DNA from: Pseudomonas fluorescens
GTDB taxonomy: Bacteria > Pseudomonadota > Gammaproteobacteria > Pseudomonadales > Pseudomonadaceae
Length of the DNA stretch: 64,000 nt
Reading direction: 5' to 3'
Assembly (NCBI RefSeq): GCF_900636825.1
Contig: NZ_LR134318.1
Span: forward strand, 5,193,501-5,257,500
Under the pieces are notes generated by a model. That model saw only the letters and a program-made list of their open reading frames with translations. It did not search any database and was not told the DNA's origin. Positions 43,831-53,258 of this stretch are shown here, in pieces (position 1 is the stretch's first letter; each line of letters begins with the position of its first letter). A program made the translations under genes and the position numbers.

Positions 43831-45729
43831 ATGCCCACGACGTTTCATGAGATTCCCCGCAAGCGCCCGACCACGCCCCTGCTCGACCGCGCGAACACGC
43901 CGGACGGCCTGCGCCGGTTAGGCGAAGCCGAGCTGGAAACCCTGGCCGATGAGTTGCGCCTGGAATTGCTCTACACGGTCGGCCAGACCGGTGGGCATTT
44001 CGGTGCCGGCCTGGGCGTGATCGAGCTGACCATCGCGTTGCATTACGTCTTCGACACCCCGGACGACCGGTTGCTGTGGGACGTGGGTCATCAGGCGTAT
44101 CCGCACAAGATCCTCACCGGTCGCCGCGAGCGCATGGCTAGCCTGCGGCAGAAGGACGGCATCGCTGCCTTCCCGCGCCGCTCCGAGAGCGAATACGACA
44201 CCTTTGGCGTCGGTCACTCCAGCACCTCGATCAGCGCCGCGCTGGGCATGGCCATCGCCGCCCGCCTGCAGGACAGCGATCGCAAAGCCATTGCAGTCAT
44301 TGGTGACGGCGCGCTGACCGCCGGCATGGCGTTCGAGGCGCTGAACCATGCGCCCGAAGTCAATGCCAACATGCTGGTGATCCTCAACGACAACGATATG
44401 TCGATCTCGCGCAATGTCGGCGGGCTGTCGAATTATCTGGCGAAGATTCTTTCCAGCCGCACCTACGCGAGCATGCGCGAGGGCAGCAAGAAAGTCCTCT
44501 CGCGCCTGCCCGGCGCATGGGAAATCGCCCGGCGCACTGAAGAATATGCCAAGGGCATGCTGGTCCCCGGCACGCTGTTCGAAGAACTGGGCTGGAATTA
44601 CATCGGCCCGATTGACGGCCACGACCTGCCGACCCTGATTGCGACGCTGCGCAACATGCGCGATCTCAAAGGCCCGCAGTTCCTGCATATCGTCACCAAG
44701 AAAGGCAAAGGCTTCGCCCCGGCGGAGGTCGACCCGATCGGTTACCACGCGATCACCAAGCTGGAACCACTGGACGCACCGGCCGCTGCGCCGCAAAAGG
44801 TTGGCGGGCCGAAGTATTCCGCGGTGTTCGGCGATTGGCTATGCGACATGGCTGCAGCCGATCCACGTCTGGTCGGGATCACCCCGGCGATGAAGGAAGG
44901 CTCGGATCTGGTCGCTTTCAGCGAGCGTTTCCCCGAGCGTTATTTCGACGTGGCGATTGCCGAGCAGCACGCAGTGACCTTCGCTGCCGGCATGGCTTGC
45001 GAAGGCGCGAAACCGGTGGTGGCGATCTATTCGACGTTCCTGCAACGCGGTTACGACCAGCTGGTTCATGACGTGGCAGTGCAGAACCTCGACGTGCTGT
45101 TCGCCATCGACCGCGCAGGCCTGGTCGGCGAAGACGGCCCGACCCATGCCGGCAGCTTCGATCTGTCGTACCTGCGCTGCATTCCGGGCATGGTCATCAT
45201 GACCCCGAGCGACGAAAACGAACTGCGCAAAATGCTCACCACCGGCCACCTCTACAACGGCCCGGCGGCAGTGCGCTACCCACGCGGCAGCGGCCCGAAT
45301 GCGATCATCGACAAGGATCTCGAGCCGATTGAAATCGGCAAGGGCATCGTCCGTCGTCAAGGCAGCAAAGTCGCGATGCTGGTGTTCGGCGTGCAACTGA
45401 CCGAAGCGTTGAAAGTCGCCGAGAAACTTGACGCTACCGTGGTCGACATGCGCTTCGTCAAACCACTGGATGAAGATCTGGTGCGCGAGATCGCCGGCAG
45501 TCACGAGTTGCTGGTGACGATCGAGGAAAACGCGATCATGGGCGGCGCCGGTGGCGCAGTCAGCGAATTCCTCGCCCGCGAGAATATCCTCAAGTCGATG
45601 CTGCATCTGGGCTTGCCGGATGTTTACGTCGAACACGCAAAACCGGCGCAAATGCTCGCCGAGTGCGGACTGGATGAGGCCGGAATCGAAGCGTCGATTC
45701 GCCAGCGTCTGGCATTGCTCGACCAATAA
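43831..45729 (+). CDS. dxs: 1-deoxy-D-xylulose-5-phosphate synthase Dxs
   Basis: First enzyme of the MEP isoprenoid pathway; joins pyruvate and glyceraldehyde 3-phosphate using thiamine diphosphate. The 632-aa length is normal. Motifs: DVGHQAYPHKILTGRRERM, the thiamine site GDGALTAGMAFEALNHA...NDNDMSIS, and the transketolase-like EQHAVTFAAGMACEGAKPVV. ATG 43831 lies 91 nt after ispA. Confidence 0.97.
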   Translation: MPTTFHEIPRKRPTTPLLDRANTPDGLRRLGEAELETLADELRLELLYTVGQTGGHFGAGLGVIELTIALHYVFDTPDDRLLWDVGHQAYPHKILTGRRERMASLRQKDGIAAFPRRSESEYDTFGVGHSSTSISAALGMAIAARLQDSDRKAIAVIGDGALTAGMAFEALNHAPEVNANMLVILNDNDMSISRNVGGLSNYLAKILSSRTYASMREGSKKVLSRLPGAWEIARRTEEYAKGMLVPGTLFEELGWNYIGPIDGHDLPTLIATLRNMRDLKGPQFLHIVTKKGKGFAPAEVDPIGYHAITKLEPLDAPAAAPQKVGGPKYSAVFGDWLCDMAAADPRLVGITPAMKEGSDLVAFSERFPERYFDVAIAEQHAVTFAAGMACEGAKPVVAIYSTFLQRGYDQLVHDVAVQNLDVLFAIDRAGLVGEDGPTHAGSFDLSYLRCIPGMVIMTPSDENELRKMLTTGHLYNGPAAVRYPRGSGPNAIIDKDLEPIEIGKGIVRRQGSKVAMLVFGVQLTEALKVAEKLDATVVDMRFVKPLDEDLVREIAGSHELLVTIEENAIMGGAGGAVSEFLARENILKSMLHLGLPDVYVEHAKPAQMLAECGLDEAGIEASIRQRLALLDQ

Positions 45730-45741
45730 ACGCAATACCCT

Positions 45742-45831
45742 TGTGGGAGCGAGCCTGCTCGCGAAAGCGGACTGTCAGTCAAAGACGAACTGGCTGATAC
45801 ACCGCCTTCGCGAGCAGGCTCGCTCCCACAT
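45742..45831. repeat. REP palindrome pair (GTGGGAGCGAGCC type)
   Basis: TGTGGGAGCGAGCCTGCTCG and the inverted CGAGCAGGCTCGCTCCCACA flank a 40-nt spacer between dxs and btuB. It fills most of the btuB leader. Confidence 0.9.
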
Positions 45832-45869
45832 TTGATTTGTGTACACCTGAAACTCCCGTTGGACTGTCC

Positions 45870-47756
45870 ATGAACCTCTCGCGCCTCGCCCTGCCCTTCC
45901 TCCTGTTGCCAACCGCCAACGCCCTTGCCGACACCTTCGAGCGTGATCAGGCACTGAAGCTGCCGGATGTGCTGATCTCGGCCAACCGTCAGGTCGAAGC
46001 GCGCAATGACAGCAGCGCCGCCAATACCGTATTTACCCGCGAAGACATTGACCGCCTGCAACCGAGCGACGTGCCCGATCTGCTGCGCCGCGTGCCCGGC
46101 GTGCAGGTGGCACAAACCGGCGGGCGTGGCAGTTTGCCGGGCATTTATATTCGCGGCACGCAATCGGCGCAAAGTCTGGTTCTGGTCGACGGGCAGCGCA
46201 TCGGCAACTCGACCTCGGGCGACAGTAATCTGCAGCACCTGAACATTGAACAGATCGAACGCGTGGAAGTATTGCGCGGCTCGCGTTCGGTGATTTACGG
46301 CAGCGATGCGATTGGCGGGGTGATCCAGATTTTCACCCGGCGCGGCGGTGAACGAGGCTTGCAGCCGCGCCTGCACCTCGGCTTCGGCAGTCAGCAGACA
46401 TGGGAACGCAGCCTCGGTTTGGCCGGGGGCGACGAGAAAACCCGGTTCAACCTCGGCGCCAGCCTCGACGAAACGGCCGGGATCGATCGCACCCACGACT
46501 CGTATCCGAGCGACAGCGATCATGATGCTTACCGCAACAAATCCGTCAGACTGAGCCTCAGCCATGCGCTGACCGACGATATTGAACTCGGCGCCAATCT
46601 GCTGGACAACCGTGGCAAAAGCGAGTTCGACAACCCGTTCGGCCGCTTCGACATGAACACTTTCGAGTCGGTGCAGCAGCAGCCGTACAGCGACTTCGAT
46701 GTCAGCAGCGTCAGCAGTTATGTCGATGCCCGGGTCAACGATCTGTGGAAAACCCGCGTCGAATTCGGCCACAGCGAGAATCGGGAAAAAACCTTCGACA
46801 AGCTCAGCGATGAACGCACGGTATTCAACACCTACCGCGATTCAGTGAACTGGCAGAACGACCTGACGGTGGACGCACGCAACAGTCTGATTCTGGGCGG
46901 CGACTGGTACGAAGACCGGGTCAACAGCAGCACCGCGTTCGATGAGGACAGCCGCTGGAACCGCGCCGCGTTCATCCAGCATCGTTATCAGGCAGACAGT
47001 TTTTCCACCGAACTGGGCCTGCGTCACGACGACAACCAGCAGTTCGGTAGCCAGAACACCTGGAGCGGCACCTTCACGTTACCGTTGAATCCGGACAACG
47101 ACGTGCTGCTCAGCTACAGCGAGGGCTTCCGTGCGCCGACCTTCAACGATCTGTACTACCCGGACTTCAGCAACCCGAGCCTGAAACCGGAAACCTCGAA
47201 AAGCTATGAGTTGCAGTGGCGCAGTCAGTTGAGCGACAGCAGCCGCCTGGAAGCTTCGATCTACCGCACCGACCTGGAAGACGCGATCATCTTCGGCAGC
47301 AACTCACGCCCGGAGAACGTCGCATCGGCACGGATCAACGGTTTTGAAGCGGCGCTGAAGCAGGAACTGTTCGGTTGGCAGAGCAGTGTTGGCGTGGCGA
47401 TTATCGATCCGCGCGATCGCGATACCGGGCACACACTGGCACGCCGGGCGCGGCGAACGGTGAGCTGGGACGTCGACCGGCAGTTCGATCGCCTCGGTCT
47501 CGGCGCGAGTTGGCAGGCGGTCAGCGGCAGTTATGACGATCTGAATAATCAGCAGCCTTTGGGCGGTTATGCATTGTTCGGATTGCGCGGCAGTTGGGCG
47601 CTGAACCGCGAGATCAAGCTGGATCTGAAGGTGGATAACGTGCTGGACAAGGGATACAGCCGGGCGAATTACAGTTATGACGGCAGCCAGTATGGTTATC
47701 GCGAGGAAGGTCGGGCGTGGATGTTCGGCATCACCTGGACCCCGGAAATTCGCTGA
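45870..47756 (+). CDS. btuB: TonB-dependent cobalamin receptor BtuB
   Basis: A 628-aa outer-membrane receptor. A signal peptide (ALPFLLLPTANALA) is followed by a TonB box-like LPDVLISANRQ, the plug domain (PDLLRRVPGVQVAQTGGRG, LVLVDGQRIGNSTSGD) and a beta-barrel ending in aromatic-rich WMFGITWTPEIR. Similarity to BtuB and the convergent btuF next door support vitamin B12 as ligand. ATG 45870 begins the signal peptide. The leader has no visible cobalamin riboswitch. Confidence 0.9.
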   Translation: MNLSRLALPFLLLPTANALADTFERDQALKLPDVLISANRQVEARNDSSAANTVFTREDIDRLQPSDVPDLLRRVPGVQVAQTGGRGSLPGIYIRGTQSAQSLVLVDGQRIGNSTSGDSNLQHLNIEQIERVEVLRGSRSVIYGSDAIGGVIQIFTRRGGERGLQPRLHLGFGSQQTWERSLGLAGGDEKTRFNLGASLDETAGIDRTHDSYPSDSDHDAYRNKSVRLSLSHALTDDIELGANLLDNRGKSEFDNPFGRFDMNTFESVQQQPYSDFDVSSVSSYVDARVNDLWKTRVEFGHSENREKTFDKLSDERTVFNTYRDSVNWQNDLTVDARNSLILGGDWYEDRVNSSTAFDEDSRWNRAAFIQHRYQADSFSTELGLRHDDNQQFGSQNTWSGTFTLPLNPDNDVLLSYSEGFRAPTFNDLYYPDFSNPSLKPETSKSYELQWRSQLSDSSRLEASIYRTDLEDAIIFGSNSRPENVASARINGFEAALKQELFGWQSSVGVAIIDPRDRDTGHTLARRARRTVSWDVDRQFDRLGLGASWQAVSGSYDDLNNQQPLGGYALFGLRGSWALNREIKLDLKVDNVLDKGYSRANYSYDGSQYGYREEGRAWMFGITWTPEIR

Positions 47757-47763
47757 GATCCAA

Positions 47764-47868
47764 TGCAGGAGCTGCCGAAGGCTGCGATCTTCTGACCTTG
47801 CTTTTGAAGGGCGCCAGAGCGCTGAAGATCAAAATCAGAAGATCGCAGCCTTCGGCAGCTCCTACAAG
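47764..47868. repeat. REP palindrome pair between convergent btuB and btuF
   Basis: GCAGGAGCTGCCGAAGGCTG and CGCAGCCTTCGGCAGCTCC flank a loop with GATCTTCTGA and TCAGAAGATC. The pair lies between convergent stops and could serve both as terminator. Confidence 0.88.
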
Positions 47869-47870
47869 GT

Positions 47871-48671
47871 TCACCTGTCCGGCGCGAGCAATTGGCAGAG
47901 TTTGGCGGTGGCGCTAATCATCTGCCCGCTCGGTCGCTCAAGGCCTTTGTCAGTGACCAATAGCAGTCCGCCCTGCCTGATTGCCGCAACCTGCGGCCAG
48001 ACCTTCCACGCACCCAGCTGCGCCTGATCACCGGCGACAATCACCTCGGGATCACGCTGTAACACCGCCTCGATGCTCACCTGTGGCGCGGGCAGATTCA
48101 GATCAGCAAACACGTTGCGCGCGCCGCACACCGCCAGCGCGTCGCTGATGATCTGCCCGCCCCCGACGGTGAATAGCGGCTTGTCCCAGACCTGATAGAA
48201 CACCCGCAATGGTTCGTCCCGGTGATAGCGCTGGCGCAGGCCGGCCAGTTGTTCGCGCAGATCCGTCGCCAGTTTTTCCCCGCGCTCAGGTCTACCCAAT
48301 TGCTGCGCAATCAGTTCGATCTGCTTGGTGAGTTGTGCCAGCGAATGCGGTTCGGCGACGAAGGTGGGAATGTTCAAGCGTTTGAGCTGATCACGTTGGC
48401 CCACACTGACACTTCCTGGCCAGAGCAACAGCAAGTCCGGGTTTAGACTGAGCAAGCGCTCCATGTCGAGCTGGCCGTAGCGGCCCACGGAAGGAACATG
48501 GGCAATTGCCGCCGGCCGCTCGCCAGCATCCAGCACCCCGACCAACAGGTCTGCCGAGTCCAGCTCAACAACGATTTCCGAAAGAGACGGTGCAAGACTG
48601 ACCACCCGCAAAGCGGCCAGCGTCTGGCTGCTCAGGGCGAGCAGCGCAATTGCCAACCACAGGCGACGCAT
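47871..48671 (-). CDS. btuF: Cobalamin-binding periplasmic protein BtuF
   Basis: A 266-aa periplasmic solute-binding protein with signal peptide (ALLALSSQTLAA). The class III binding fold begins LRVVSLAPSLSEIVVELDSA and includes SVGRYGQLDMERLLSLNPDL. It would carry B12 delivered by BtuB to an inner-membrane transporter, whose genes are not in this window. Its ATG overlaps the preceding gene's stop as TGATG. Confidence 0.9.
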   Translation of the reverse strand: MRRLWLAIALLALSSQTLAALRVVSLAPSLSEIVVELDSADLLVGVLDAGERPAAIAHVPSVGRYGQLDMERLLSLNPDLLLLWPGSVSVGQRDQLKRLNIPTFVAEPHSLAQLTKQIELIAQQLGRPERGEKLATDLREQLAGLRQRYHRDEPLRVFYQVWDKPLFTVGGGQIISDALAVCGARNVFADLNLPAPQVSIEAVLQRDPEVIVAGDQAQLGAWKVWPQVAAIRQGGLLLVTDKGLERPSGQMISATAKLCQLLAPDR

Positions 48672-49090
48672 CAGCCGAGTTGACGCGGGATACGGTATAG
48701 GTAAAACAGCACGGCGGTGGACAGCGCCAGCAGCATCAGCGGCACAGCTTCAAGGCCGACGAATACCGCCAGCGCGCCAATCCACGCTGGCAACGCTGCC
48801 GCGAGAAACGCCGCGCGACGGCGTGCTGCAAGGGCAATCCATGCGCCGGGTTCTTCAGGTGTATCGAGGGATTTTTGCGTGGCGATCAATGCGTGTTTGT
48901 AGCGGCCAAAAAACTTCAGACTGACAAACATCGAAGCGACCCCGGCAATGAACAAGGGCATCGCCAGCGCCGGCAGCAGGCCTTGACCTTCACCGAACAG
49001 CGCGTTCAGCACGAACAGCGGCACCAGTGCCAGCGCCAGGTATTTCCACCAGTCGACCGACAGTCGCCGCCGCACCTGGCCACGGGTCAC
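48671..49090 (-). CDS. Conserved inner-membrane protein of unknown function
   Basis: A 139-aa protein with about four hydrophobic segments in two pairs (LALALVPLFVLNALFG, LAMPLFIAGVASMFVSL, FLAAALPAWIGALAVFVGL, VPLMLLALSTAVLFYLY). No family recognised. It starts at GTG 49090, overlapping the ribA stop as GTGA, and ends overlapping btuF, so it is locked into the ribA-btuF transcript. Confidence 0.8.
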   Translation of the reverse strand: MTRGQVRRRLSVDWWKYLALALVPLFVLNALFGEGQGLLPALAMPLFIAGVASMFVSLKFFGRYKHALIATQKSLDTPEEPGAWIALAARRRAAFLAAALPAWIGALAVFVGLEAVPLMLLALSTAVLFYLYRIPRQLG

Positions 49091-49704
49091 GCGCGGTCGA
49101 CCTCGCCCTGATGCTCGTTGCCCATCATGTGGTCGAGCTTGCTCGCCTTGGTGGCCAGATACAGTTTGTTGTGCGGGTTATGCCCGGTATGCAGCGGCAC
49201 GCGTTCAGCGACGAGGATGCCCATGTCGGTCAAGGCTTTGACCTTGCGCGGGTTGTTGGTCATCAGCCGCAGGGATTTCACGCCCAAGTGTTCGAGCATC
49301 GGCAGGCACATGGCGTAGTCGCGCTGATCGGCAGCAAAACCCAGACGCTCATTGGCTTCAACGGTGTCGGCGCCGCCGTCTTGCAATTCGTAGGCGCGGA
49401 TCTTGTTCAGCAGACCGATGCCGCGCCCTTCCTGCCGCAGATACAGCAGCACGCCACGGCCTTCGCGAGCGATCGCCTGCAGTGCGGCTTCCAGTTGCGA
49501 GCCGCAGTCACAGCGCTGGCTGAACAAGGCGTCGCCAGTCAGGCATTCGGAGTGCAGGCGGCCAAGGACTGGAGCACCGTCGGCAATTTCACCGAGGCTC
49601 AGCACGACATGCTCACGCCCGGTGCTCTCATCGAGAAAGCCGTGCATGGTGAATTGCGCAAAAGGCGTTGGCAGCTTGGAAGCGGCGACGAAGACGACAG
49701 GCAC
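49087..49704 (-). CDS. ribA: GTP cyclohydrolase II RibA (stand-alone)
   Basis: First committed step of riboflavin synthesis from GTP. The 205-aa protein has the zinc-binding motif HSECLTGDALFSQRCDCG and the catalytic REGRGIGLLNKIRAYELQD. Start is GTG 49704, with AGGAG eight bases upstream. This complete enzyme explains why the RibA-like domain of the fused RibB protein at 53259 can be dead. Confidence 0.95.
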   Translation of the reverse strand: MPVVFVAASKLPTPFAQFTMHGFLDESTGREHVVLSLGEIADGAPVLGRLHSECLTGDALFSQRCDCGSQLEAALQAIAREGRGVLLYLRQEGRGIGLLNKIRAYELQDGGADTVEANERLGFAADQRDYAMCLPMLEHLGVKSLRLMTNNPRKVKALTDMGILVAERVPLHTGHNPHNKLYLATKASKLDHMMGNEHQGEVDRA

Positions 49705-49839
49705 CGATGTGCTCCTGATCTATAAGACTGAAAATTCGCAGGCGGGCATTGTAACAGCAGGTTCCTGCAGACGCTTAGGCTGAATTATCGGGCATAACCA
49801 TCAAAAAGTTTGATGACCAGCCCGCCAGCGTCAGTCCCG

Positions 49840-49921
49840 GTAGGAGCTGTCGAGTGAAACGAGGCTGCGATCTTTTTTGAGATCAAGATCAAAAGATCGC
49901 AGCGTTCCGCAGCTCCTACAA
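49840..49921. repeat. REP pair, variant left arm (TCGAGTGAAACGAG type)
   Basis: Left arm GTAGGAGCTGTCGAGTGAAA followed by CGAGGCTGCGATC; right arm GATCGCAGCG and CCGCAGCTCC. It is the same asymmetric variant as at 18165 and 60156. Confidence 0.85.
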
Positions 49922-49937
49922 GGATTTGCGTTGGGCT

Positions 49938-50675
49938 TCAGTTTGCGTCAAACGGATACGGCTGCTGCCACTTCCCGAAGATCGGCTTCAGCTCGCCGCT
50001 CTTCACCAGTTCCGCCATACGCCGGTCATACAGCGCCATCAATGCACGAGCCTGTGGTGTATCAGCGAAACCGAGAAACATCGGCAGTTCCGCCAGATGC
50101 GAATAACGGTACTGCGCCGGATCCGCCGCGTCGCGCACAACGGCTTCGACCTCCGTCAGCGCATCAATGTAGTAATCCGCCCGCCCCTGTTTGAGCATCG
50201 AGAGGATTCCGCTGCGGCGCTCGATCTGGTTGAAGCGCTTGATGTTCGGCAGATAGTTTTCGTAGCGGTAGCCGCGCACCCAGGCCAGGCGATATTTGCC
50301 CAAAGTCGCCTGGGTCGCCGGCGGGCTACTGGCCAGGCCCAGCGCGTAAATATGGTCGGAATCGAAATTCCACTGCGGGTACAACACGTGCTCGGCTTCG
50401 TCGCGGTAGGAGCCGACCAGCGCGTCGACTTCCTTCAATTGCACCAGACCGATCGAGCGAGTGTACGGCACGGTGCGAATGTCCAGCTTCACCCCGGCCG
50501 GCTCGAAAACCTTGCGCAACACGTCCCAGGCCAGGCCATGGCCGTCGGCGGCGGTGTAGTCTTCCCAGTCTTCGCTGGCCAGATGGATGACTGCAGGAGT
50601 CGGCGCGGCTTCCTGCGCATGGGCGAACGTGCCCAGCAGAGCCAAAATCAACATCGCCAACCCGCGCCGCACCAT
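49938..50675 (-). CDS. Periplasmic solute-binding protein (SBP_bac_3-like), 245 aa
   Basis: An exported protein with signal peptide (RGLAMLILALLGTFAHAQ). The mature part has the type II periplasmic fold: HLASEDWEDYTAADGHGLAW, DALVGSYRDEAEHVLYPQW and YYIDALTEVEAVV. Such lone amino-acid-binding-like proteins act in transport or as sensors. Start ATG 50675 is preceded by AGGAAG; upstream in-frame codons lie inside pgpA. No permease or ATPase gene is adjacent. Confidence 0.85.
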   Translation of the reverse strand: MVRRGLAMLILALLGTFAHAQEAAPTPAVIHLASEDWEDYTAADGHGLAWDVLRKVFEPAGVKLDIRTVPYTRSIGLVQLKEVDALVGSYRDEAEHVLYPQWNFDSDHIYALGLASSPPATQATLGKYRLAWVRGYRYENYLPNIKRFNQIERRSGILSMLKQGRADYYIDALTEVEAVVRDAADPAQYRYSHLAELPMFLGFADTPQARALMALYDRRMAELVKSGELKPIFGKWQQPYPFDAN

Positions 50676-50700
50676 CCCTTGCTTCCTCAGTTGAATCGAA

Positions 50701-51204
50701 TCAGGCGAAAACCCACACCAACCCCTGCATCGCCAGCCAGGCGAATACACCCGCCAGCACATCGTCGAGCATGATGCCGACGCCGCCGTGCACATGCTTG
50801 TCGATCCAGCGAATCGGCCACGGCTTGAGAATATCGAAGAAGCGAAACACGAGGAAACCCGCGAGCAACCAATACCAGCCTTCCGGCACCAGCCAGAGGG
50901 TGATCCACATCCCGACCATTTCGTCCCAGACAATGCCTTCGTGGTCGTGGACCCGCAAATCGTCAGCCACTTTGCCGCACAGCCAGAAGCCGAACAGCAT
51001 GGTGATGCCTAGCATCAGCCAGTAGCCCCAGTCGGGCAGCATCTGCCACAACGGAATGAAGGGCAGTGCAACCAACGAACCCCAGGTGCCTGGTGCTTTT
51101 GGCAAGGTGCCGGAACCAAAGCCGAACGCCAGAAAATGCCAGGGATTGCGCCAGACCGACGGCGGAACGAATTCGGCCGGAACCTGCTTCGGGTGATCTG
51201 TCAC
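50701..51204 (-). CDS. pgpA: Phosphatidylglycerophosphatase A PgpA
   Basis: A 167-aa inner-membrane phosphatase that makes phosphatidylglycerol. Motifs: FGSGTLPKAPGTWGSLVALP, WDEMVGMWITLWLVP and FRFFDILKPWPIRWID. Start is GTG 51204, overlapping the thiL stop as GTGA. The nusB-thiL-pgpA order is standard. Confidence 0.94.
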   Translation of the reverse strand: MTDHPKQVPAEFVPPSVWRNPWHFLAFGFGSGTLPKAPGTWGSLVALPFIPLWQMLPDWGYWLMLGITMLFGFWLCGKVADDLRVHDHEGIVWDEMVGMWITLWLVPEGWYWLLAGFLVFRFFDILKPWPIRWIDKHVHGGVGIMLDDVLAGVFAWLAMQGLVWVFA

Positions 51205-52166
51205 GGTGTCTCCTGAAAATGTTGATAACCCCGGACTTGGGGCGTGATGTCGTGCCCGTCGCGATCCAGCAGTGCAACGCCCTCGCCTTGCGTCACGCGA
51301 CCAATTACATGGATCGGCCAGCCATCGGCCAGCAGCGCTGGCAACTCGGCGGACGGCAAGCTGAACGCCAGCACGTAATCATCGCCACCGCTCAATCCCG
51401 CACGTTCGGCGCCGCGTTGCCCGAGGAACGCGACTAATGCATCCGACAACGGTACACGCTCGCGTTCAATCTCAAGTCGTACCTGAGATGCCAGGGCGAT
51501 GTGGCCGCAATCGGCGAGCAGGCCGTCCGAGATGTCGAGCGCCGATGTGGCTTTGCCGCGCAGCGCCTGACCGAGCGCGAGTTGCGGCTGTGGCGACCAG
51601 TAGTGATCGAGCAATGGCTGGGCAACCTCAGGCGCGGCATCGCGCTGACCGAGCACCAGCGGCAAGGCACCGGCAGCATTGCCCAGTTCGCCGCCAACGC
51701 AGAGCAGATCGCCGGGCCGCGCGCCGCTGCGGGTCAACGCCTGGCCAGCAGGGACGCGGCCAAACACGGTGACCGTCAGGCTCAACGGCCCGCGCGTGGT
51801 GTCGCCGCCGACCAGCGCCACGCCGCAGCTGTTGGCCATGCGGTTCAAACCACGGGCATAGGCTTGCAGCCAATCGGCGGTGACCGTCGGCAGCGTCAGG
51901 GCCAGGGTAAAGGCAACGGGTGCGGCGCCCATGGCGGCCAGATCGCTGACCGCGACGGCCAGCGAGCGCTGGCCGAGCAGAAACGGATCGCAGGGGTCGG
52001 CGAAATGCACACCGGCCACCAGCGTATCGGTGGAAACTGCCAGCTGTTCCCCTGCGGGAACCGCCAGCAAGGCGCAGTCATCGCCAATGCCCAGAGCAAC
52101 GCCTTCGCCGCCCTGCGCACAAGGCGCGGCGGCGAAGAAATTGCGGATCAGCTCAAACTCGCCCAT
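51201..52166 (-). CDS. thiL: Thiamine-monophosphate kinase ThiL
   Basis: Phosphorylates thiamine phosphate to the active diphosphate. The 321-aa protein has MGEFELIRNFFA, GIGDDCALL, VSTDTLVAGVHF and ALDISDGLLADCGHI, all family signatures. ATG 52166 is used; a TTG at 52175 would add three residues. Confidence 0.95.
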   Translation of the reverse strand: MGEFELIRNFFAAAPCAQGGEGVALGIGDDCALLAVPAGEQLAVSTDTLVAGVHFADPCDPFLLGQRSLAVAVSDLAAMGAAPVAFTLALTLPTVTADWLQAYARGLNRMANSCGVALVGGDTTRGPLSLTVTVFGRVPAGQALTRSGARPGDLLCVGGELGNAAGALPLVLGQRDAAPEVAQPLLDHYWSPQPQLALGQALRGKATSALDISDGLLADCGHIALASQVRLEIERERVPLSDALVAFLGQRGAERAGLSGGDDYVLAFSLPSAELPALLADGWPIHVIGRVTQGEGVALLDRDGHDITPQVRGYQHFQETP

Positions 52167-52193
52167 GGCTGACAAGAAGTGCTCAAGCGCCGA

Positions 52194-52694
52194 TCAGCGC
52201 TTGAACGCCTTCACTTCAGCTTCACGCAGGCGCGGGGCCAGCTTGTCGAGCACGCCGTTGACGAACTTGTGGCCGTCGGTCGAACCGAACACCTTGGCCA
52301 GCTCGATACCTTCGTTGATCACAACGCGGTACGGCACGTCGATGCGCTTGAGCAGTTCCCAGGTCGACAGGCGCAGAACCGCCAGTTCAACCGGGTCCAG
52401 CTCTTCGATCGCCAGGTCCAGGCACGGCGTCAGCGCGCTGTCGATTTCGGTCTTGAATTGCGGAACCCCGTGGAGGATCTCGCGGAAGTAAGCACCATCG
52501 ACATCGCTGAAATCGTTATCAACGCGAAACTGCGCTTCGATCTCGTTCAGCGATTGCCGGGCCATGTGCCACTGGTACAGCGCTTGAGTCGCGAGCTGAC
52601 GGGCTTCGCGACGCTTGACGCTTTTCGAGGGCTTGCCGGCATCCGCAGGTTTCGGATCGCGCGGGTTGAAACGATCGCTATCGTCGGTAATCAC
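52194..52694 (-). CDS. nusB: Transcription antitermination factor NusB
   Basis: A 166-aa helical protein that joins NusE on boxA RNA to support rRNA transcription. It has REARQLATQALYQWHMARQS and IDVPYRVVINEGIELAKVFG followed by STDGHKFVNGVLDKLA. Start is GTG 52694 overlapping the ribH stop as GTGA. The N-terminal charged leader is usual in Pseudomonas. Confidence 0.95.
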   Translation of the reverse strand: MITDDSDRFNPRDPKPADAGKPSKSVKRREARQLATQALYQWHMARQSLNEIEAQFRVDNDFSDVDGAYFREILHGVPQFKTEIDSALTPCLDLAIEELDPVELAVLRLSTWELLKRIDVPYRVVINEGIELAKVFGSTDGHKFVNGVLDKLAPRLREAEVKAFKR

Positions 52695-53167
52695 TTGGCC
52701 TCCAACTGCGCCAGCAGGCTGACCATTTCCAGAGCGGACAGGGCAGCTTCGGCACCTTTGTTACCGGCCTTGGTGCCGGAACGCTCGATGGCTTGCTCGA
52801 TGGAGTCCACGGTCAGGACGCCGAATGCCACCGGCACGCCGAACTCCATGGAGACCTGGGCCAGGCCTTTGGTGCATTCGCCAGCCACGTATTCGAAGTG
52901 CGGAGTACCGCCACGAATGACTGCGCCGAGGGCGATGATGGCTGCGAATTCGCCTTTTTGAGCGACTTTCTGCGCAACCAGCGGGATTTCGAAGGCGCCC
53001 GGTGCGCGAATGATGGTGATGTCGCTTTCGCTCACGCCGTGGCGAACCAGGGCATCAACGGCACCGCTGACCAGGCTTTCAACGACAAAGCTGTTGAAAC
53101 GGCCCACTACCAGAGCGTAGCGGCCTTTAGGGGCGATGAAGGTACCTTCGATGGTCTTCAGGGTCAT
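52691..53167 (-). CDS. ribH: 6,7-dimethyl-8-ribityllumazine synthase RibH
   Basis: Joins 3,4-dihydroxy-2-butanone 4-phosphate with the ribityl pyrimidine, the penultimate riboflavin step. The 158-aa protein has RYALVVGRFNSFVVESLV, IIRAPGAFEIPLVAQ and ALGAVIRGGTPHFEYVAGEC. It lies 91 nt downstream of the RibB fusion. Confidence 0.96.
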   Translation of the reverse strand: MTLKTIEGTFIAPKGRYALVVGRFNSFVVESLVSGAVDALVRHGVSESDITIIRAPGAFEIPLVAQKVAQKGEFAAIIALGAVIRGGTPHFEYVAGECTKGLAQVSMEFGVPVAFGVLTVDSIEQAIERSGTKAGNKGAEAALSALEMVSLLAQLEAK

Positions 53168-53258
53168 TCGTCAGTTCTCTTAAAGAGCCGGGACGCGCTT
53201 GCTACGCGTCCCTCAGTGATTTATTTGCCGCGAATCGGAGTCCGGAAACGACCGGTCA

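Noticed and set aside
45730..45869. Cobalamin riboswitch before btuB
   Set aside because: The 140-base leader is mostly a REP pair and has no B12-box-like sequence.
49706..49839. Regulatory RNA upstream of ribA
   Set aside because: Only a ribosome site and a REP are recognisable; no hairpin with a T-run or aptamer-like pattern was found.
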